Positions 52,949-61,903 of a stretch of 64,000 bases of DNA are shown here, in pieces. The position numbers were made by a program, and so were the translations under genes. Origin of the DNA: Terriglobia bacterium (lineage in GTDB: Bacteria; Acidobacteriota; Terriglobia; Terriglobales; Acidobacteriaceae). The notes under the pieces were generated by a model. The model worked only from the letters and a program-made list of their open reading frames with translations, ran no database searches and was not told the DNA's origin. The stretch covers positions 369,557-433,556 of the forward strand of contig JAIQFP010000001.1 in assembly GCA_020073165.1 (NCBI GenBank), read 5' to 3'. Numbering within the stretch: the first letter of the stretch is position 1; each line of letters begins with the position of its first letter.

Positions 52949-54414
52949 CGCGCAGCCCGCCTCTTTCCCGCCCAGTAAATCCACGCCCCCATCAGCACCA
53001 GCAATCCTGACAGCCCCACCACCTTGAGCACCGCCAGCGGTTTGTTCGCTTCATCAGGCTGAGGGATCACCGACATCACAATGGCAAACGTCGTGGTCAT
53101 CAACCCCACGACGGCGACCAGGCGCGCGACTCGCTTTCCTCCCGGTACCCGAATCACATCCGGCCCGGCCGGTTCGCGCTGCAGCTTGATCATTGCCGCG
53201 AACAAATATGCGAATGGGATGAAATATGTAATCACGCCCATCGCCACCAGCACGTCATAGGCGCCCTTGATGCTGGTGCCTGCCTGCCCCAGGAAGATGA
53301 AAAGTACGCCGAAGGCCCATTGCGTCAACAAGCCTACCCACGGTGTCTTCCATCGCGGATGCAGCGCGCCGAACACCGGCGGCAGAAAGCGGTCCAGTCC
53401 GGCCACGAACGGCAACCGCGCTACCGCTGCCAGGTACGCCCCGGCTGCGCCGACGTTGCTTAGCGCAATCAGAAATGCCGCAAACGGAATCACGCCCTCG
53501 AATCCAATGCGGTGCGCAGTGGCCGAGATAGCCTGCATCAGTCCTTGCAGGTTTCCGACTTGCGAAGCCGGCAGCGCCACCAGCACGCTCAATGTTCCCA
53601 CGATGTAGCACACGGTCACCGTCGCGCCCGCAATAAACAGCGCCCAGGGGATGGTGCGGCGAGCATTCTTGATCTCGTCACCCATCAGCGAAGCGGTTTC
53701 GCAGCCGGCAAAAGCGTAAATCAGCACCGACCAGAAAATGATGTCATTGAAGTGCGTGCTCGGGATCATGGAATGCACGGTCAGGGGCGTGGCCGCGCCG
53801 TAGCGATACCACGCCACTCCTCCCATGATGATGATGATTCCCACCGGAATCCACATGGCCAACGCGCCTAGGTTATGCAGCCAGGTGCCGACGTCGAGGC
53901 CGAACACGTTCAGCAGCGTCGCCACCGTGAGCGCCGCCAGAGAGAACAGGATGTAGAACGTCGTGTTGTTGGAAAGATGTCCCCAGGCATCTTGCCGAAC
54001 GTAGAGCGCATTACTGGCGGCGAAGTAAAGCACGGCAGGGAAATAAGGCAGGTTGCAAGCCCAATAACACCAGGCCGACATGAATCCCGAGAAATCCCCG
54101 AATGCACGCTTGGTCCAGACATACAACCCACCCTCGTTGGGATAACGCGACGACAGCTCCAGCACTGACAGCGCCAGCGGCGTATAGAAGAAGAACCACG
54201 CCCCAATCCATATGACGATGGAACTCGGCCCGGCCGCCGCTGCGGTCGCAATCCAGCGCAGGCTGATGCCGGTGACCACGTAGAACAGCACCAGGTCGCG
54301 AAATCCCATCACCCGCTTGGGGCGGTTGGGGTCTTCGGCTTCGGCGATGGAGACGCCGGGGGAGAGGAGGCTGATGGGGGCTGGTTCGCCGGCGGATGCG
54401 TCGGATTCTGGCAA
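52942..54414 (-). CDS. APC-superfamily amino acid permease, copy 1
   Basis: The 490-residue protein has twelve predicted membrane helices. FRDLVLFYVVTGISLRWIA opens the transport core and SSRYPNEGGLYVWTKRAFGD is the signature of the amino acid/polyamine/organocation family in and after helix 3. KNARRTIPWALFIAGA and DRFLPPVFGALHPRWKTPW are the later loop motifs. It probably imports amino acids; substrate not deducible. It is preceded on the same strand by the Clp-N remnant and the second APC gene. Confidence 0.88.
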   Translation of the reverse strand: MPESDASAGEPAPISLLSPGVSIAEAEDPNRPKRVMGFRDLVLFYVVTGISLRWIATAAAAGPSSIVIWIGAWFFFYTPLALSVLELSSRYPNEGGLYVWTKRAFGDFSGFMSAWCYWACNLPYFPAVLYFAASNALYVRQDAWGHLSNNTTFYILFSLAALTVATLLNVFGLDVGTWLHNLGALAMWIPVGIIIIMGGVAWYRYGAATPLTVHSMIPSTHFNDIIFWSVLIYAFAGCETASLMGDEIKNARRTIPWALFIAGATVTVCYIVGTLSVLVALPASQVGNLQGLMQAISATAHRIGFEGVIPFAAFLIALSNVGAAGAYLAAVARLPFVAGLDRFLPPVFGALHPRWKTPWVGLLTQWAFGVLFIFLGQAGTSIKGAYDVLVAMGVITYFIPFAYLFAAMIKLQREPAGPDVIRVPGGKRVARLVAVVGLMTTTFAIVMSVIPQPDEANKPLAVLKVVGLSGLLVLMGAWIYWAGKRRAART

Positions 54415-54520
54415 TCGTGTATCCCGGAGTCAGGCCTTTGCGAATGCTAGTGAAAAGGAGTCAGAGAGATAACACCGATGGGCGGCGAGGGCAAGATGAA
54501 TTTTGGGGAACAGCGACCCG

Positions 54521-54761
54521 CTATGTGATATCGGAACAGGGGAATGAGAAAAAATCCGGGCGCGACACGAATTTTTCATAGCATTCCACGCATACCCAAT
54601 CGCGGCCGTTGGTGTATCCGGTAGAGTGGTCTGGGTCGTTGGATTCGCAGCAGGCCGAGGAGAAGATGCTCGGTCTCAATGAAAGGCGACCCATACTCAG
54701 AGGCTTCATACCGGGCAAAGAAAATCACCCGCCGGGCCTTCTCGGTGTAGCGTTCGAACAT
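54521..54761 (-). pseudogene. ClpC N-domain remnant joined out of frame to a Cys-motif fragment
   Basis: From ATG 54759-54761, three bases after the second APC stop, the frame reads MFERYTEKARRVIFFARYEA and continues to EHLLLGLLR, a near-perfect ClpC/ClpN start of about 40 residues. It then departs from the family and ends at a stop at 54576. In another frame the same DNA (about 54521-54640) encodes SNDPDHSTGYTNGRDW followed by VCVECYEKFVSRPDF, with a CxxC. The junction is consistent with a deletion or recombination that removed the rest of clpC. Codons after the break carry no Clp sequence. Confidence 0.7.
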
Positions 54762-54764
54762 TAC

Positions 54765-56186
54765 CTACTCCACAGCTACTTTGCGGCTGGCGCGCTTCCA
54801 ATACAAATACCCCGGCACTCCAATCAGCACGATCGCAGTTCCCCAGAAGGCTTCGGTCGGCCGGGTGATGATTGTGTTCAGTGTCCACGCCGCGCCGATC
54901 AGAATGTAGATTCCCGGCAGCCACGGGTATCCCGTACAGCGGTAGGGGCGGGGGATGTCGGGACGCTTCCAGCGCAGAATGAAAAGGCCAATCACCGTCA
55001 GCGTGTAGGAGAGCACCATGCCGTAGATAACGTATGTATAGAGCTGGTCGTACCGCCCGCTGACGGTCAACAGTGCAGCCCAGACTCCTTGTCCGATCAG
55101 GCTGAACGCCGGCGTCCGCCACTTGGGATGGATCACCGCCATGCGCTTGAAGAAGACCCCATCCTGCGCCATAGCGAGATAGACCCGCGCTCCCGACAGC
55201 GTGCAGGTCGCAGCAGCGCTGAAGCAGGAAATTGCGATCGTAGCGGAAAGCCAGACCGCCGCGCCCGGTGAAAACAGCGAAGCAGCAGCGGCGTGGGCGA
55301 TGGTCTCGTGCTTGGCGACTTCGCTGAGCGGCATGGCGTAGACGTAGGTCATGTTCATCGCCATGTAAATCACGCCCACCACCAGGATGCCCAGCACCAT
55401 GGCCAGCGGCACGTTGCGGCGCGGCTCTTTGACCTCTCCCGCCACCCATGTGATGTATACCCACCCGTCATATGCCCAGAACACGGCGATTAGCCCAATC
55501 CCCAGCGCCGAGATAAATTGTCCCGGGCCCAGGCCCATGCTCAGGCTCACACCGTGTCCGCTGAAGTTTCCCCAGCTTCCCTTGCCGATGGCGAATCCCA
55601 GAACCACGAATGCTGCCATGGCGGTGAACTTGGACCAGGTAGAAACATTCTGCAGAAGCGCGCCCCAGCGCAGCCCAACCACGTTGACGTAAGTAAGGAG
55701 AAGAATCAGGACCAAACCGACCACGTGGGCACGCGTGAAGGTGATACCAAACGCGGCGAACACCACGTGCTCCTGCGAAATCACCGGAATGATCTGGCCC
55801 ATGTACGCCGCTGAGGCCACCGACAGGGCCGCAATCGTGCCTCCGTTGGCGACCGCGAACAGCATCCACCCGTAAAGAAAAGCCACCAGGTCGCCGTAGG
55901 CTTCGCGCAGGTACACGTACTGGCCGCCGGAGTCAGGGAACATCGAGCCAAGCTCCGCAAAGGCGACGCAGGCGAACAGGGAGACAACTCCGCCCAGCAC
56001 CCAGACCAGCAGGAACAGCACCGGTTGCGGAAGAGGGCCGGCAATGTCTTTGGCAGTCAAGAAAATGGACGAACCGATGATGCCGCTGACCAGCAACAGG
56101 ACCGAGTCCAACAGCGAAAGGCCGCGGACCAGGGTTGGTTTGGATTCGGTCTGCTGGGCAGATTGCGTGACGGCGGGAGTGTCCAT
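54765..56186 (-). CDS. APC-superfamily amino acid permease, copy 2
   Basis: The 473-residue permease has about twelve membrane helices. It starts LSLLDSVLLLVSGIIGSSIF, the GxG-bearing unwound helix 1 of this fold. FPDSGGQYVYLREAYGDLV follows helix 3 and AYDGWVYITWVAGEVKEPRR lies before helix 7. GIIGSSIF and the YDGW region match the LAT-like exchanger branch more than copy 1. It starts 3 nt after the small zinc-ribbon gene, so the two are cotranscribed. Confidence 0.9.
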   Translation of the reverse strand: MDTPAVTQSAQQTESKPTLVRGLSLLDSVLLLVSGIIGSSIFLTAKDIAGPLPQPVLFLLVWVLGGVVSLFACVAFAELGSMFPDSGGQYVYLREAYGDLVAFLYGWMLFAVANGGTIAALSVASAAYMGQIIPVISQEHVVFAAFGITFTRAHVVGLVLILLLTYVNVVGLRWGALLQNVSTWSKFTAMAAFVVLGFAIGKGSWGNFSGHGVSLSMGLGPGQFISALGIGLIAVFWAYDGWVYITWVAGEVKEPRRNVPLAMVLGILVVGVIYMAMNMTYVYAMPLSEVAKHETIAHAAAASLFSPGAAVWLSATIAISCFSAAATCTLSGARVYLAMAQDGVFFKRMAVIHPKWRTPAFSLIGQGVWAALLTVSGRYDQLYTYVIYGMVLSYTLTVIGLFILRWKRPDIPRPYRCTGYPWLPGIYILIGAAWTLNTIITRPTEAFWGTAIVLIGVPGYLYWKRASRKVAVE

Positions 56187-56189
56187 GAG

Positions 56190-56345
56190 TTATCCGATGC
56201 CGAGTTCGTCGGGCGATTCCAAAGGCGTGCCGCAACGGCGGCAAATCACCGCCGAGCAGTCGCCGCAGGTGAGAGGATCTGTGACCTCCTGCGCGCATTT
56301 GGGGCAATATAGGGGTTCGGGCTGCGGCAGCGGAGTTTGAGCCAT
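56190..56345 (-). CDS. Small double zinc-ribbon-like protein, 51 aa
   Basis: Starting at ATG 56343-56345 (MAQTPLPQPEPLYCPKCA), the 51-residue protein contains CPKC, CGDC and CRRC pairs and a final ELGIG. Six Cys could hold one or two zincs. Such short zinc ribbons are common as domain fragments of larger proteins; here it stands alone, 3 nt before the APC copy 2 start. There is no purine Shine-Dalgarno. Confidence 0.55.
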   Translation of the reverse strand: MAQTPLPQPEPLYCPKCAQEVTDPLTCGDCSAVICRRCGTPLESPDELGIG

Positions 56346-56376
56346 TGAGAGGAGAACTGTAGCATAGAATCTGTCC

Positions 56377-56412
56377 GAGACTGAGAACCGAGAACCGAGA
56401 ACTGAGAACTGC
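56377..56412 (+). repeat. Heptad-periodic repeat (locus D7) abutting a methyltransferase start
   Basis: Four exact 7-bp units (GAGAACC, GAGAACC, GAGAACT, GAGAACT) plus a leading GAGACT end two bases before the methyltransferase ATG at 56413. One arm only. Confidence 0.85.
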
Positions 56413-57162
56413 ATGTCCGACAAAACACCGACTCCCGATAAACGGTTGCAGGATGAATTCAACCGCTGGGCCCAGGCCGGTAAGGGCGAGAAGATGGAGC
56501 GCCATCATCTCGACATCACCGACAAAACCATCCGGCTGATGGATCTTCGTCCCGGCGAGCGCGTGCTCGATTTGGGATGCGGCTCCGGCTGGGCCACGCG
56601 CCTGCTGGCGCGGCTGGTGGCGGAAGGCCCGGAGGGTTTCGGCCAAGTCGTGGGCATCGATGTCTCCGACGAGATGATCCGGCAGGCGCGGGCGGTGTCC
56701 AAAGACTTCGACAACATTCTTTACGTCTGGGGATCGGCGGAGAAGATTCCGTGGGAGGAGAACTTCTTTGACAAGGTTCTTTCGGTCGAGTCGTTCTACT
56801 ACTACCCGGACCAGGACCGGGCGCTCCACGAGTTGTTTCGCGTGATGGCGCCGCACGGGCGGCTATTCATCCTGATTAATCTTTACAAAGACAATCCTTA
56901 CTCCTTGCAGTGGGTGGACAAACTGAAGGTGCCGGTGCACGTGCGCTCGGCGGCAGAGTACGTGGAACTGTTGAAAGCCCACGCCTTCGAGAAGGTGGAG
57001 ACGCGGCAGATCCCGGATGACACGCCCACACCGGACGATTACAAGACGACCTCGTTTCGCAGCCTGGAGGATTTGCGGGCGTTCAAGCGGACCGGGGCGC
57101 TGTTGCTGATGGCGTCGAAGCCGGACTTGCGGACGCCGGCGCCGGGGTACACGATTTATTGA
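56413..57162 (+). CDS. UbiE/BioC-like SAM-dependent methyltransferase
   Basis: The 249-residue protein has motif I RVLDLGCGSGWATRLLARL, motif II VVGIDVSDEMIRQARA, and the catalytic-side ENFFDKVLSVESFYYYPDQ. It is a class I methyltransferase, substrate unknown. The last part after about residue 205 (DTPTPDDYKTTSFRSLED) is family-atypical. It is convergent with the membrane glycosyltransferase gene, and the two coding regions overlap by 80 bp. Confidence 0.88.
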   Translation: MSDKTPTPDKRLQDEFNRWAQAGKGEKMERHHLDITDKTIRLMDLRPGERVLDLGCGSGWATRLLARLVAEGPEGFGQVVGIDVSDEMIRQARAVSKDFDNILYVWGSAEKIPWEENFFDKVLSVESFYYYPDQDRALHELFRVMAPHGRLFILINLYKDNPYSLQWVDKLKVPVHVRSAAEYVELLKAHAFEKVETRQIPDDTPTPDDYKTTSFRSLEDLRAFKRTGALLLMASKPDLRTPAPGYTIY

Positions 57163-58501
57163 TCGACTTTTTCTCCGCTTCCGAGATCAGGTAGACGGCG
57201 AGAATCCCGATCTCCGGATCGATGGGATGGCGGTAACGGGCGTGGGGAAAGACGAAATAATACACCGCCGGGTACGAGAGAATGAGCCAGAAGAACAGCC
57301 ACGCGCCGGGCTTGCGCCTGCGCAGGGCGCGGGCGAGCCCCCAGAAGCACAGCACGGAAGAGGCCAGGAACAGAGAGTTCTTCACCTCCGGCGGTGGAAA
57401 CTTGGAGAGCTTCGGCGTCCCGGCCCAGTAGTAAACGAACTTTTTGAAACTCACCCACAGGAAGCGCGCCGGATCCTGCTTGATCCACTCTAGTGCTTGG
57501 CGCTTGCGTTCGGCAACGTAAGCGATCTCTCCCATCTGACGGTACTGCGCCAGCGCGTACACATTCTGGGTGGGGTGAAGATAAAACATCCAGGTGCCGT
57601 CGGCCCAGGGGCCGTTGCCCATGCGCAGTTCGGCGCCGAAGTTGGAGCGCAGGAAAACAAATTGTCCGAACGTCCGGTAATTGCGGACCAGCCAGGGTGT
57701 GATGCAGGCAAAGAAGAGCACCGAGGCGAGCACCACTCCCGCCAGCGAGCGCTTGCCGCGCTTGGCGCGGTGGTACCACCCCCACAGACCGGAAACAGGC
57801 AGGAATGCCAGCAGCACCGGACTGTTCAGCGCGGCCACACCCCAGAGCAGGCCGAATTGCACCCAAAGCTTGAGCCCATCTTTTTCCTCCATGGTGAGGG
57901 CGAGCCAGAAGATAGTGGCAATGAGCAGGGCGGAAAGACTGGTCTCCCACACCCAGTGCGTACACCAATAGATGGCGTAAGGTATCACCACCCAGGTCCA
58001 CGCCGACCACACCGCCACCTTCTCGCTGAAACATCGTTTCGCGATCAGGAAGATCGGGATTGCGGTGAGCGCGGAAAAAATGCTGTTGATAGTCAGCAGG
58101 ACAAACGCCGAAGCGTGCGAATACACGCCAAACAACCGGAAGACGCCGCTGATGAGAAAGGGGTAAAGCGGTGGCTCCCAGGCGGTGGGGCCGGTTTGGA
58201 TGTCAAAGGGATTGCTGAACCCGTGACCTTCGGCGATGGCGCGGCCGATCCTCCCCATCTCCCAGCCGAAGCCGAAGTTCTCGTCGCTGGTACGGAACTT
58301 GTAGGTGTGGGCAACGACCATCCAGCCGAAACGCAGCGCGAAGCCAATCACCACCATCCAGAAAAACGAGGTGCGCGCCTGCGCCCACCAGTGGGGGCGG
58401 GGGCTGAGAGTGTACGCAGGCTGAGTGGTGGTTACGGTGCTGGGCATGTCAGGGCGACAGTCATTTGTATCCGATTGGATGGGCTTGGGCAACCTCTCCA
58501 A
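57083..58501 (-). CDS. GT39-like polytopic membrane glycosyltransferase
   Basis: The 472-residue protein (start possibly at ATG 58445-58447, giving 454 aa) has about ten membrane helices and the PMT/ArnT-type opening FWMVVIGFALRFGWMVVAHT. An acidic lumenal motif SDENFGFGWEMGRIGRAIAE follows the first helix and EPPLYPFLISGVFRL lies before the third, typical of GT39/GT-C enzymes using polyprenyl-phosphate sugars. The final 25 residues (SCTPAPASASPASTPSATAP) are low complexity and are read through the 3' end of the convergent methyltransferase, so a normal stop may have been lost after EAEKKS. Confidence 0.82.
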   Translation of the reverse strand: MERLPKPIQSDTNDCRPDMPSTVTTTQPAYTLSPRPHWWAQARTSFFWMVVIGFALRFGWMVVAHTYKFRTSDENFGFGWEMGRIGRAIAEGHGFSNPFDIQTGPTAWEPPLYPFLISGVFRLFGVYSHASAFVLLTINSIFSALTAIPIFLIAKRCFSEKVAVWSAWTWVVIPYAIYWCTHWVWETSLSALLIATIFWLALTMEEKDGLKLWVQFGLLWGVAALNSPVLLAFLPVSGLWGWYHRAKRGKRSLAGVVLASVLFFACITPWLVRNYRTFGQFVFLRSNFGAELRMGNGPWADGTWMFYLHPTQNVYALAQYRQMGEIAYVAERKRQALEWIKQDPARFLWVSFKKFVYYWAGTPKLSKFPPPEVKNSLFLASSVLCFWGLARALRRRKPGAWLFFWLILSYPAVYYFVFPHARYRHPIDPEIGILAVYLISEAEKKSINKSCTPAPASASPASTPSATAPRSA

Positions 58502-58580
58502 AAGAAATGCGATTGCAGAGGAACGTGGATGATCATCAAGTGTTTTGGTATTGGACAGGAAGGCGCGATCACGCAGCCGG

Positions 58581-59207
58581 TCAGGACTTTGTTGTGGGAA
58601 TCCCGATTTTTTCGGCCATCCTCACCAAGTCAGCCAAAGAGTCTGCGCCCATCTTTCGCATGAGTTGGCCGCGATGGACCTTTGCCGTGGTTTCACTGGT
58701 TCCAATTTCGGCGGCTATTTGTTTATTGGGCCGGCCGGAAACGACCAAAGCCAGCACCTCCCGCTCCCGCGGTGTCAGCGATTCAAAGCGCTCCCGCAGG
58801 GTGGCAATCTCCGCCTCTTGCAGGCGTCTGACATGGTCCCGCTCCAGCGCGAACTGGATGGCATCCAGCAGGTCCTGATCGCGGAACGGCTTGGTCAAGA
58901 ACTCGACGGCTCCCGCCTTCATCGCCCGGACCGACATGGGGATATCGCCGTGCCCGGTGATAAAGATGATCGGAATATGAATGTTGGCGTCGGCTAACTG
59001 GCGCTGGAAGTCCAGCCCGCCGGTGCCGGGTAACCGGATATCGAGGACCAGGCAACTCGGCACCTCAGGTCGCTTCTGCTGCAGAAATTGCTGAACCGAG
59101 CCGAAGAGCTCGACCCGCAAACCTACCGATCGGATCAGGCTCCTGAGCGCATCGCGGATGGATGCATCGTCATCGATCACGAATACGATGCTATGCGGCT
59201 CGCTCAT
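58581..59207 (-). CDS. FixJ/NarL-type response regulator
   Basis: The 208-residue protein from ATG 59205-59207 has a receiver domain (VFVIDDDASIRDALRSLI; phospho-acceptor in LVLDIRLPGTGGLD; FITGHGDIPMSV; LTKPFRDQ). A LuxR-type helix-turn-helix at about 140-200 follows (LTPREREVLALVVSGRPNKQIAAEIG). It is the FixJ/TodT-like partner of the upstream sensor kinase; its start overlaps the kinase end by 17 bp. The output is likely transcription activation. No target is evident. Confidence 0.92.
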   Translation of the reverse strand: MSEPHSIVFVIDDDASIRDALRSLIRSVGLRVELFGSVQQFLQQKRPEVPSCLVLDIRLPGTGGLDFQRQLADANIHIPIIFITGHGDIPMSVRAMKAGAVEFLTKPFRDQDLLDAIQFALERDHVRRLQEAEIATLRERFESLTPREREVLALVVSGRPNKQIAAEIGTSETTAKVHRGQLMRKMGADSLADLVRMAEKIGIPTTKS

Positions 59208-61476
59208 GGGAACTATCGGCTCTTGGCAAGGTGAATTGAAAGATTGCTCCGTGTAATGACCCGGGCGTAGCCCACAAACGGCCGCCATGCGCTTCAACAA
59301 TGGAGCGGCTGATGGAGAGTCCCATTCCAATCCCCTGGGGCTTGGTGGTAAAGAATGGCTCGAAGATACACTCTGCATCTTCCGGATCAAGTCCGCTTCC
59401 CGAATCTTGAACTTGAATCAAAACATGTTCCGGGGACCCCACCGACTTGATGAGCAAATCCCGCGGCCGGCCAGCGATCGTACTCATCGCGTCGATGCCG
59501 TTCATGACCAGGTTCAGTATCACCTGCTGCAGTTGAACGCGATCTCCAAGCACCACGGGAAGATCGGCGGCCAATTCCGTCTGAACGGTAACCCCGCCTT
59601 TTAGAAGCTCGCTGGCAGTCAGAGCCAACACTTCTCGGATCTCTTTATTTGCATCCAGTTGTTCCAACGGAGGCGGGGCCTTCTTCAGCAGGGCGCGAAT
59701 TCTGGCAATCACGTCGCTGGCGCGATTCGCGTCCCCGACCACCCGGGTCAAGGCTTCCCGCGCCTCATCCAGATTGGGCGGTTGTATAGCAAGCCAGCGT
59801 AGGGAGGCACTGCCATTCGCGACGACCGCCGCCAGCGGTTGGTTGATCTCATGCGCAATGGATGCCGTCAACTCACCCATGGCGGCGATGCGAGTCACCC
59901 GCGCCAATGTGGCCTGCGACTCCTGCAGTGCTTGTTCGGCGCGTTTGCGTTCGGTGATGTCCTCGGCGATACCAGCCAGGCGATAGACCTGACCTTTCTT
60001 GTTGCGGACGGGAAATGCGCGATCCAAAATCCAGCGGACGCTTCCGTCAGGGCGAATGATCCGGTACTCGTGCACGAAGGGGACATGACTAGCGAAAGAG
60101 CGCTCCGCGGCTTCGCGGTCTTCGGGATGGATCGCGTCCAGGTAGGACTCGGGAGCTGCATACAAACTCTGGCAAGGGCGGCCCCACACCTGTTCATATG
60201 CCAGACTCACATAGAGGAGGCGGTGGCTGGGCACGTCCCTCAGGTAAAACACCTCGTGGATGTTCTCTGCCAGCTGACGGAAGCGTTCCTCACTCGCGCG
60301 TAACTCTCTTTCCGCTTGCGCGCGCTCGGTGATGTCGTGAGCCATGCCTCGGACGATGGGGAACGGAACTCCCTCAACGCGAAGTGTGTTGTCGTAATCC
60401 CAGATCCTCCGCTCTCCCGTTCGCGTGATGACGGCCATCTGACCCTTGTCCGCGCCCACCGTCTTCATTCTGGCCAGGTATTCGTCGAATTTCTCGCGAT
60501 ATTCCGGGGCTATGATATCGCGCATGGAAATTGCCAGCAGTTCGGCAACTTCGTACCCCAGAACGCGCGCTGGAGCAGGGTTACATGAGAGCAGCTTCCC
60601 TGCCAGATCGTGGGTGCACAACAGGTCTTGGCTGTGTTCGACCAGGTCGCGGTAGCGATCTTCGCTCTCCCGCAGCGCCTCCTCCATGCGGTTGCGCTCC
60701 GTGATCTCGGCCTGCAGAGCAACATTGCTTTCGGCAACGGCTTCGGCGCGGGCATCTGTCTTCACCAAAGCAACTTCGGCTCGCTGATATTCCTCCACTA
60801 AGAGGAGCACAATGCCGACGGAGATCCCGCACTCGGCAACCAAGTCGATCGCAAAAAGCGGCTGGCTCAGGAGGAGAACGGGAGACACCACGGGGACACG
60901 GGAAACCAATTGACTGAGGTAAACCGAACTGTAGAACATCTGGTCGAAAGCATAGAGTGAGCAGAATCCACCGGTGATAACCGCCGCAACCGAACCGGTT
61001 CTATGCCATTTCTGCAGAAACACCCATGCGCAGAAGAACAAGCTGGCCGTGAGCGCCAGCGTACGCGGGAGGGTGCGGAGAGCGAAGCTGACCATGGGCC
61101 TATCCCGGTAAGCCAGGGCCGCCGCAAAGATCAGAACACTGGCCACCAGTGCCGCCCAGATTCCTGCCCGCAGCCAAACCTGTCGAGGTTTGATCGGTCC
61201 CCGTAAAGTGCTCGCTCCGAATGCCAGCAAAGGGATCTGGAGGAACCCGCAGACCAAGGCCGTCAGAATCAGGCTCCCTCTGAGGATGGTCCAGGCCGGA
61301 GCCAAGTAAAGAGCTAAGGCCCCGAAGCACAGGTATCCGCCGAACGCAGTCCACGCCCAGGCCCACCATCGGAAGAAGTCTTGTTTGCGAAGCCGGGCGT
61401 AAAGGGACCACAGCAGCACTACCAGGAAAATAGTGAGCAACAGTTGCTGGTCCACAAACATGCGCGTAGTGGCCAT
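59191..61476 (-). CDS. FixL-like membrane PAS sensor histidine kinase
   Basis: The 761-residue protein (ATG 61474-61476) has about eight N-terminal membrane helices (QLLLTIFLVVLLWSLYARL ... GISVGIVLLLVEEYQRAE). Two PAS domains follow (about 315-430, ESEDRYRDLVEHSQDLLCTH; about 440-560, SEERFRQLAENIHEVFYLRD). The HisKA has IAHEINQPLAAVVANGSA with the phospho-His. The HATPase has VILNLVMNGIDAM, VQDSGSGLDPEDAE and GIGMGLSISRSIVEAHGG. It signals to the FixJ-like regulator next to it. The PAS domains have no obvious heme-ligand His pattern, so the signal is unknown. A broken MHYT domain lies just upstream. Confidence 0.92.
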   Translation of the reverse strand: MATTRMFVDQQLLLTIFLVVLLWSLYARLRKQDFFRWWAWAWTAFGGYLCFGALALYLAPAWTILRGSLILTALVCGFLQIPLLAFGASTLRGPIKPRQVWLRAGIWAALVASVLIFAAALAYRDRPMVSFALRTLPRTLALTASLFFCAWVFLQKWHRTGSVAAVITGGFCSLYAFDQMFYSSVYLSQLVSRVPVVSPVLLLSQPLFAIDLVAECGISVGIVLLLVEEYQRAEVALVKTDARAEAVAESNVALQAEITERNRMEEALRESEDRYRDLVEHSQDLLCTHDLAGKLLSCNPAPARVLGYEVAELLAISMRDIIAPEYREKFDEYLARMKTVGADKGQMAVITRTGERRIWDYDNTLRVEGVPFPIVRGMAHDITERAQAERELRASEERFRQLAENIHEVFYLRDVPSHRLLYVSLAYEQVWGRPCQSLYAAPESYLDAIHPEDREAAERSFASHVPFVHEYRIIRPDGSVRWILDRAFPVRNKKGQVYRLAGIAEDITERKRAEQALQESQATLARVTRIAAMGELTASIAHEINQPLAAVVANGSASLRWLAIQPPNLDEAREALTRVVGDANRASDVIARIRALLKKAPPPLEQLDANKEIREVLALTASELLKGGVTVQTELAADLPVVLGDRVQLQQVILNLVMNGIDAMSTIAGRPRDLLIKSVGSPEHVLIQVQDSGSGLDPEDAECIFEPFFTTKPQGIGMGLSISRSIVEAHGGRLWATPGSLHGAIFQFTLPRADSSHERAA

Positions 61477-61484
61477 TGTCAGTC

Positions 61485-61709
61485 TCACAGAACGAGCGAC
61501 TCCCGAACGGCCGGCCAGTGGCAGCCCACGGGAAGCGGCAAGCGCAAGGCCAGCATCGAGACATAGTGCGTCTTCGAGATGCCCGCTCCCATCGCGGTAG
61601 CGCCGCCGGTCATCCATCGCCAGCGTCCCGCAAGATCAATTGCCAGGTAGGACAGAGAGACAGCGATCAATGCCGAAAGCGACACCAGGTAATCGTATGG
61701 GCTGGTCAT
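61485..61709 (-). pseudogene. Truncated MHYT-domain remnant upstream of the histidine kinase
   Basis: From ATG 61707-61709 the 74-residue frame reads TSPYDYLVSLSALIAVSLSY, then DLAGRWRWMTGGATAMGAGI and THYVSMLALRLPLPV, a clear single unit of the three-repeat MHYT membrane sensor domain. The stop at 61485 cuts it after one repeat. The MHY motif itself is degenerate (THY with preceding K instead of M). In intact proteins the domain precedes PAS-kinase or GGDEF modules; here a different membrane module begins the kinase at 61476. Confidence 0.7.
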
Positions 61710-61903
61710 CGGCGCGTTGGGGGAGATCACCACTAAGGATCTCCTTCGCCGGTATAGGAGAGACTCCAAACCTCACCGCACGAATCAACAACTGAAGTGG
61801 CACAATACATGACTGCCTGAAATTCCTTACGCTCGCGACCAGGAGTCCACATCCTGGCCCCACTGAGACATCTGCGGCTGCGCCAAAACCAGGGTGTTGA
61901 TTG

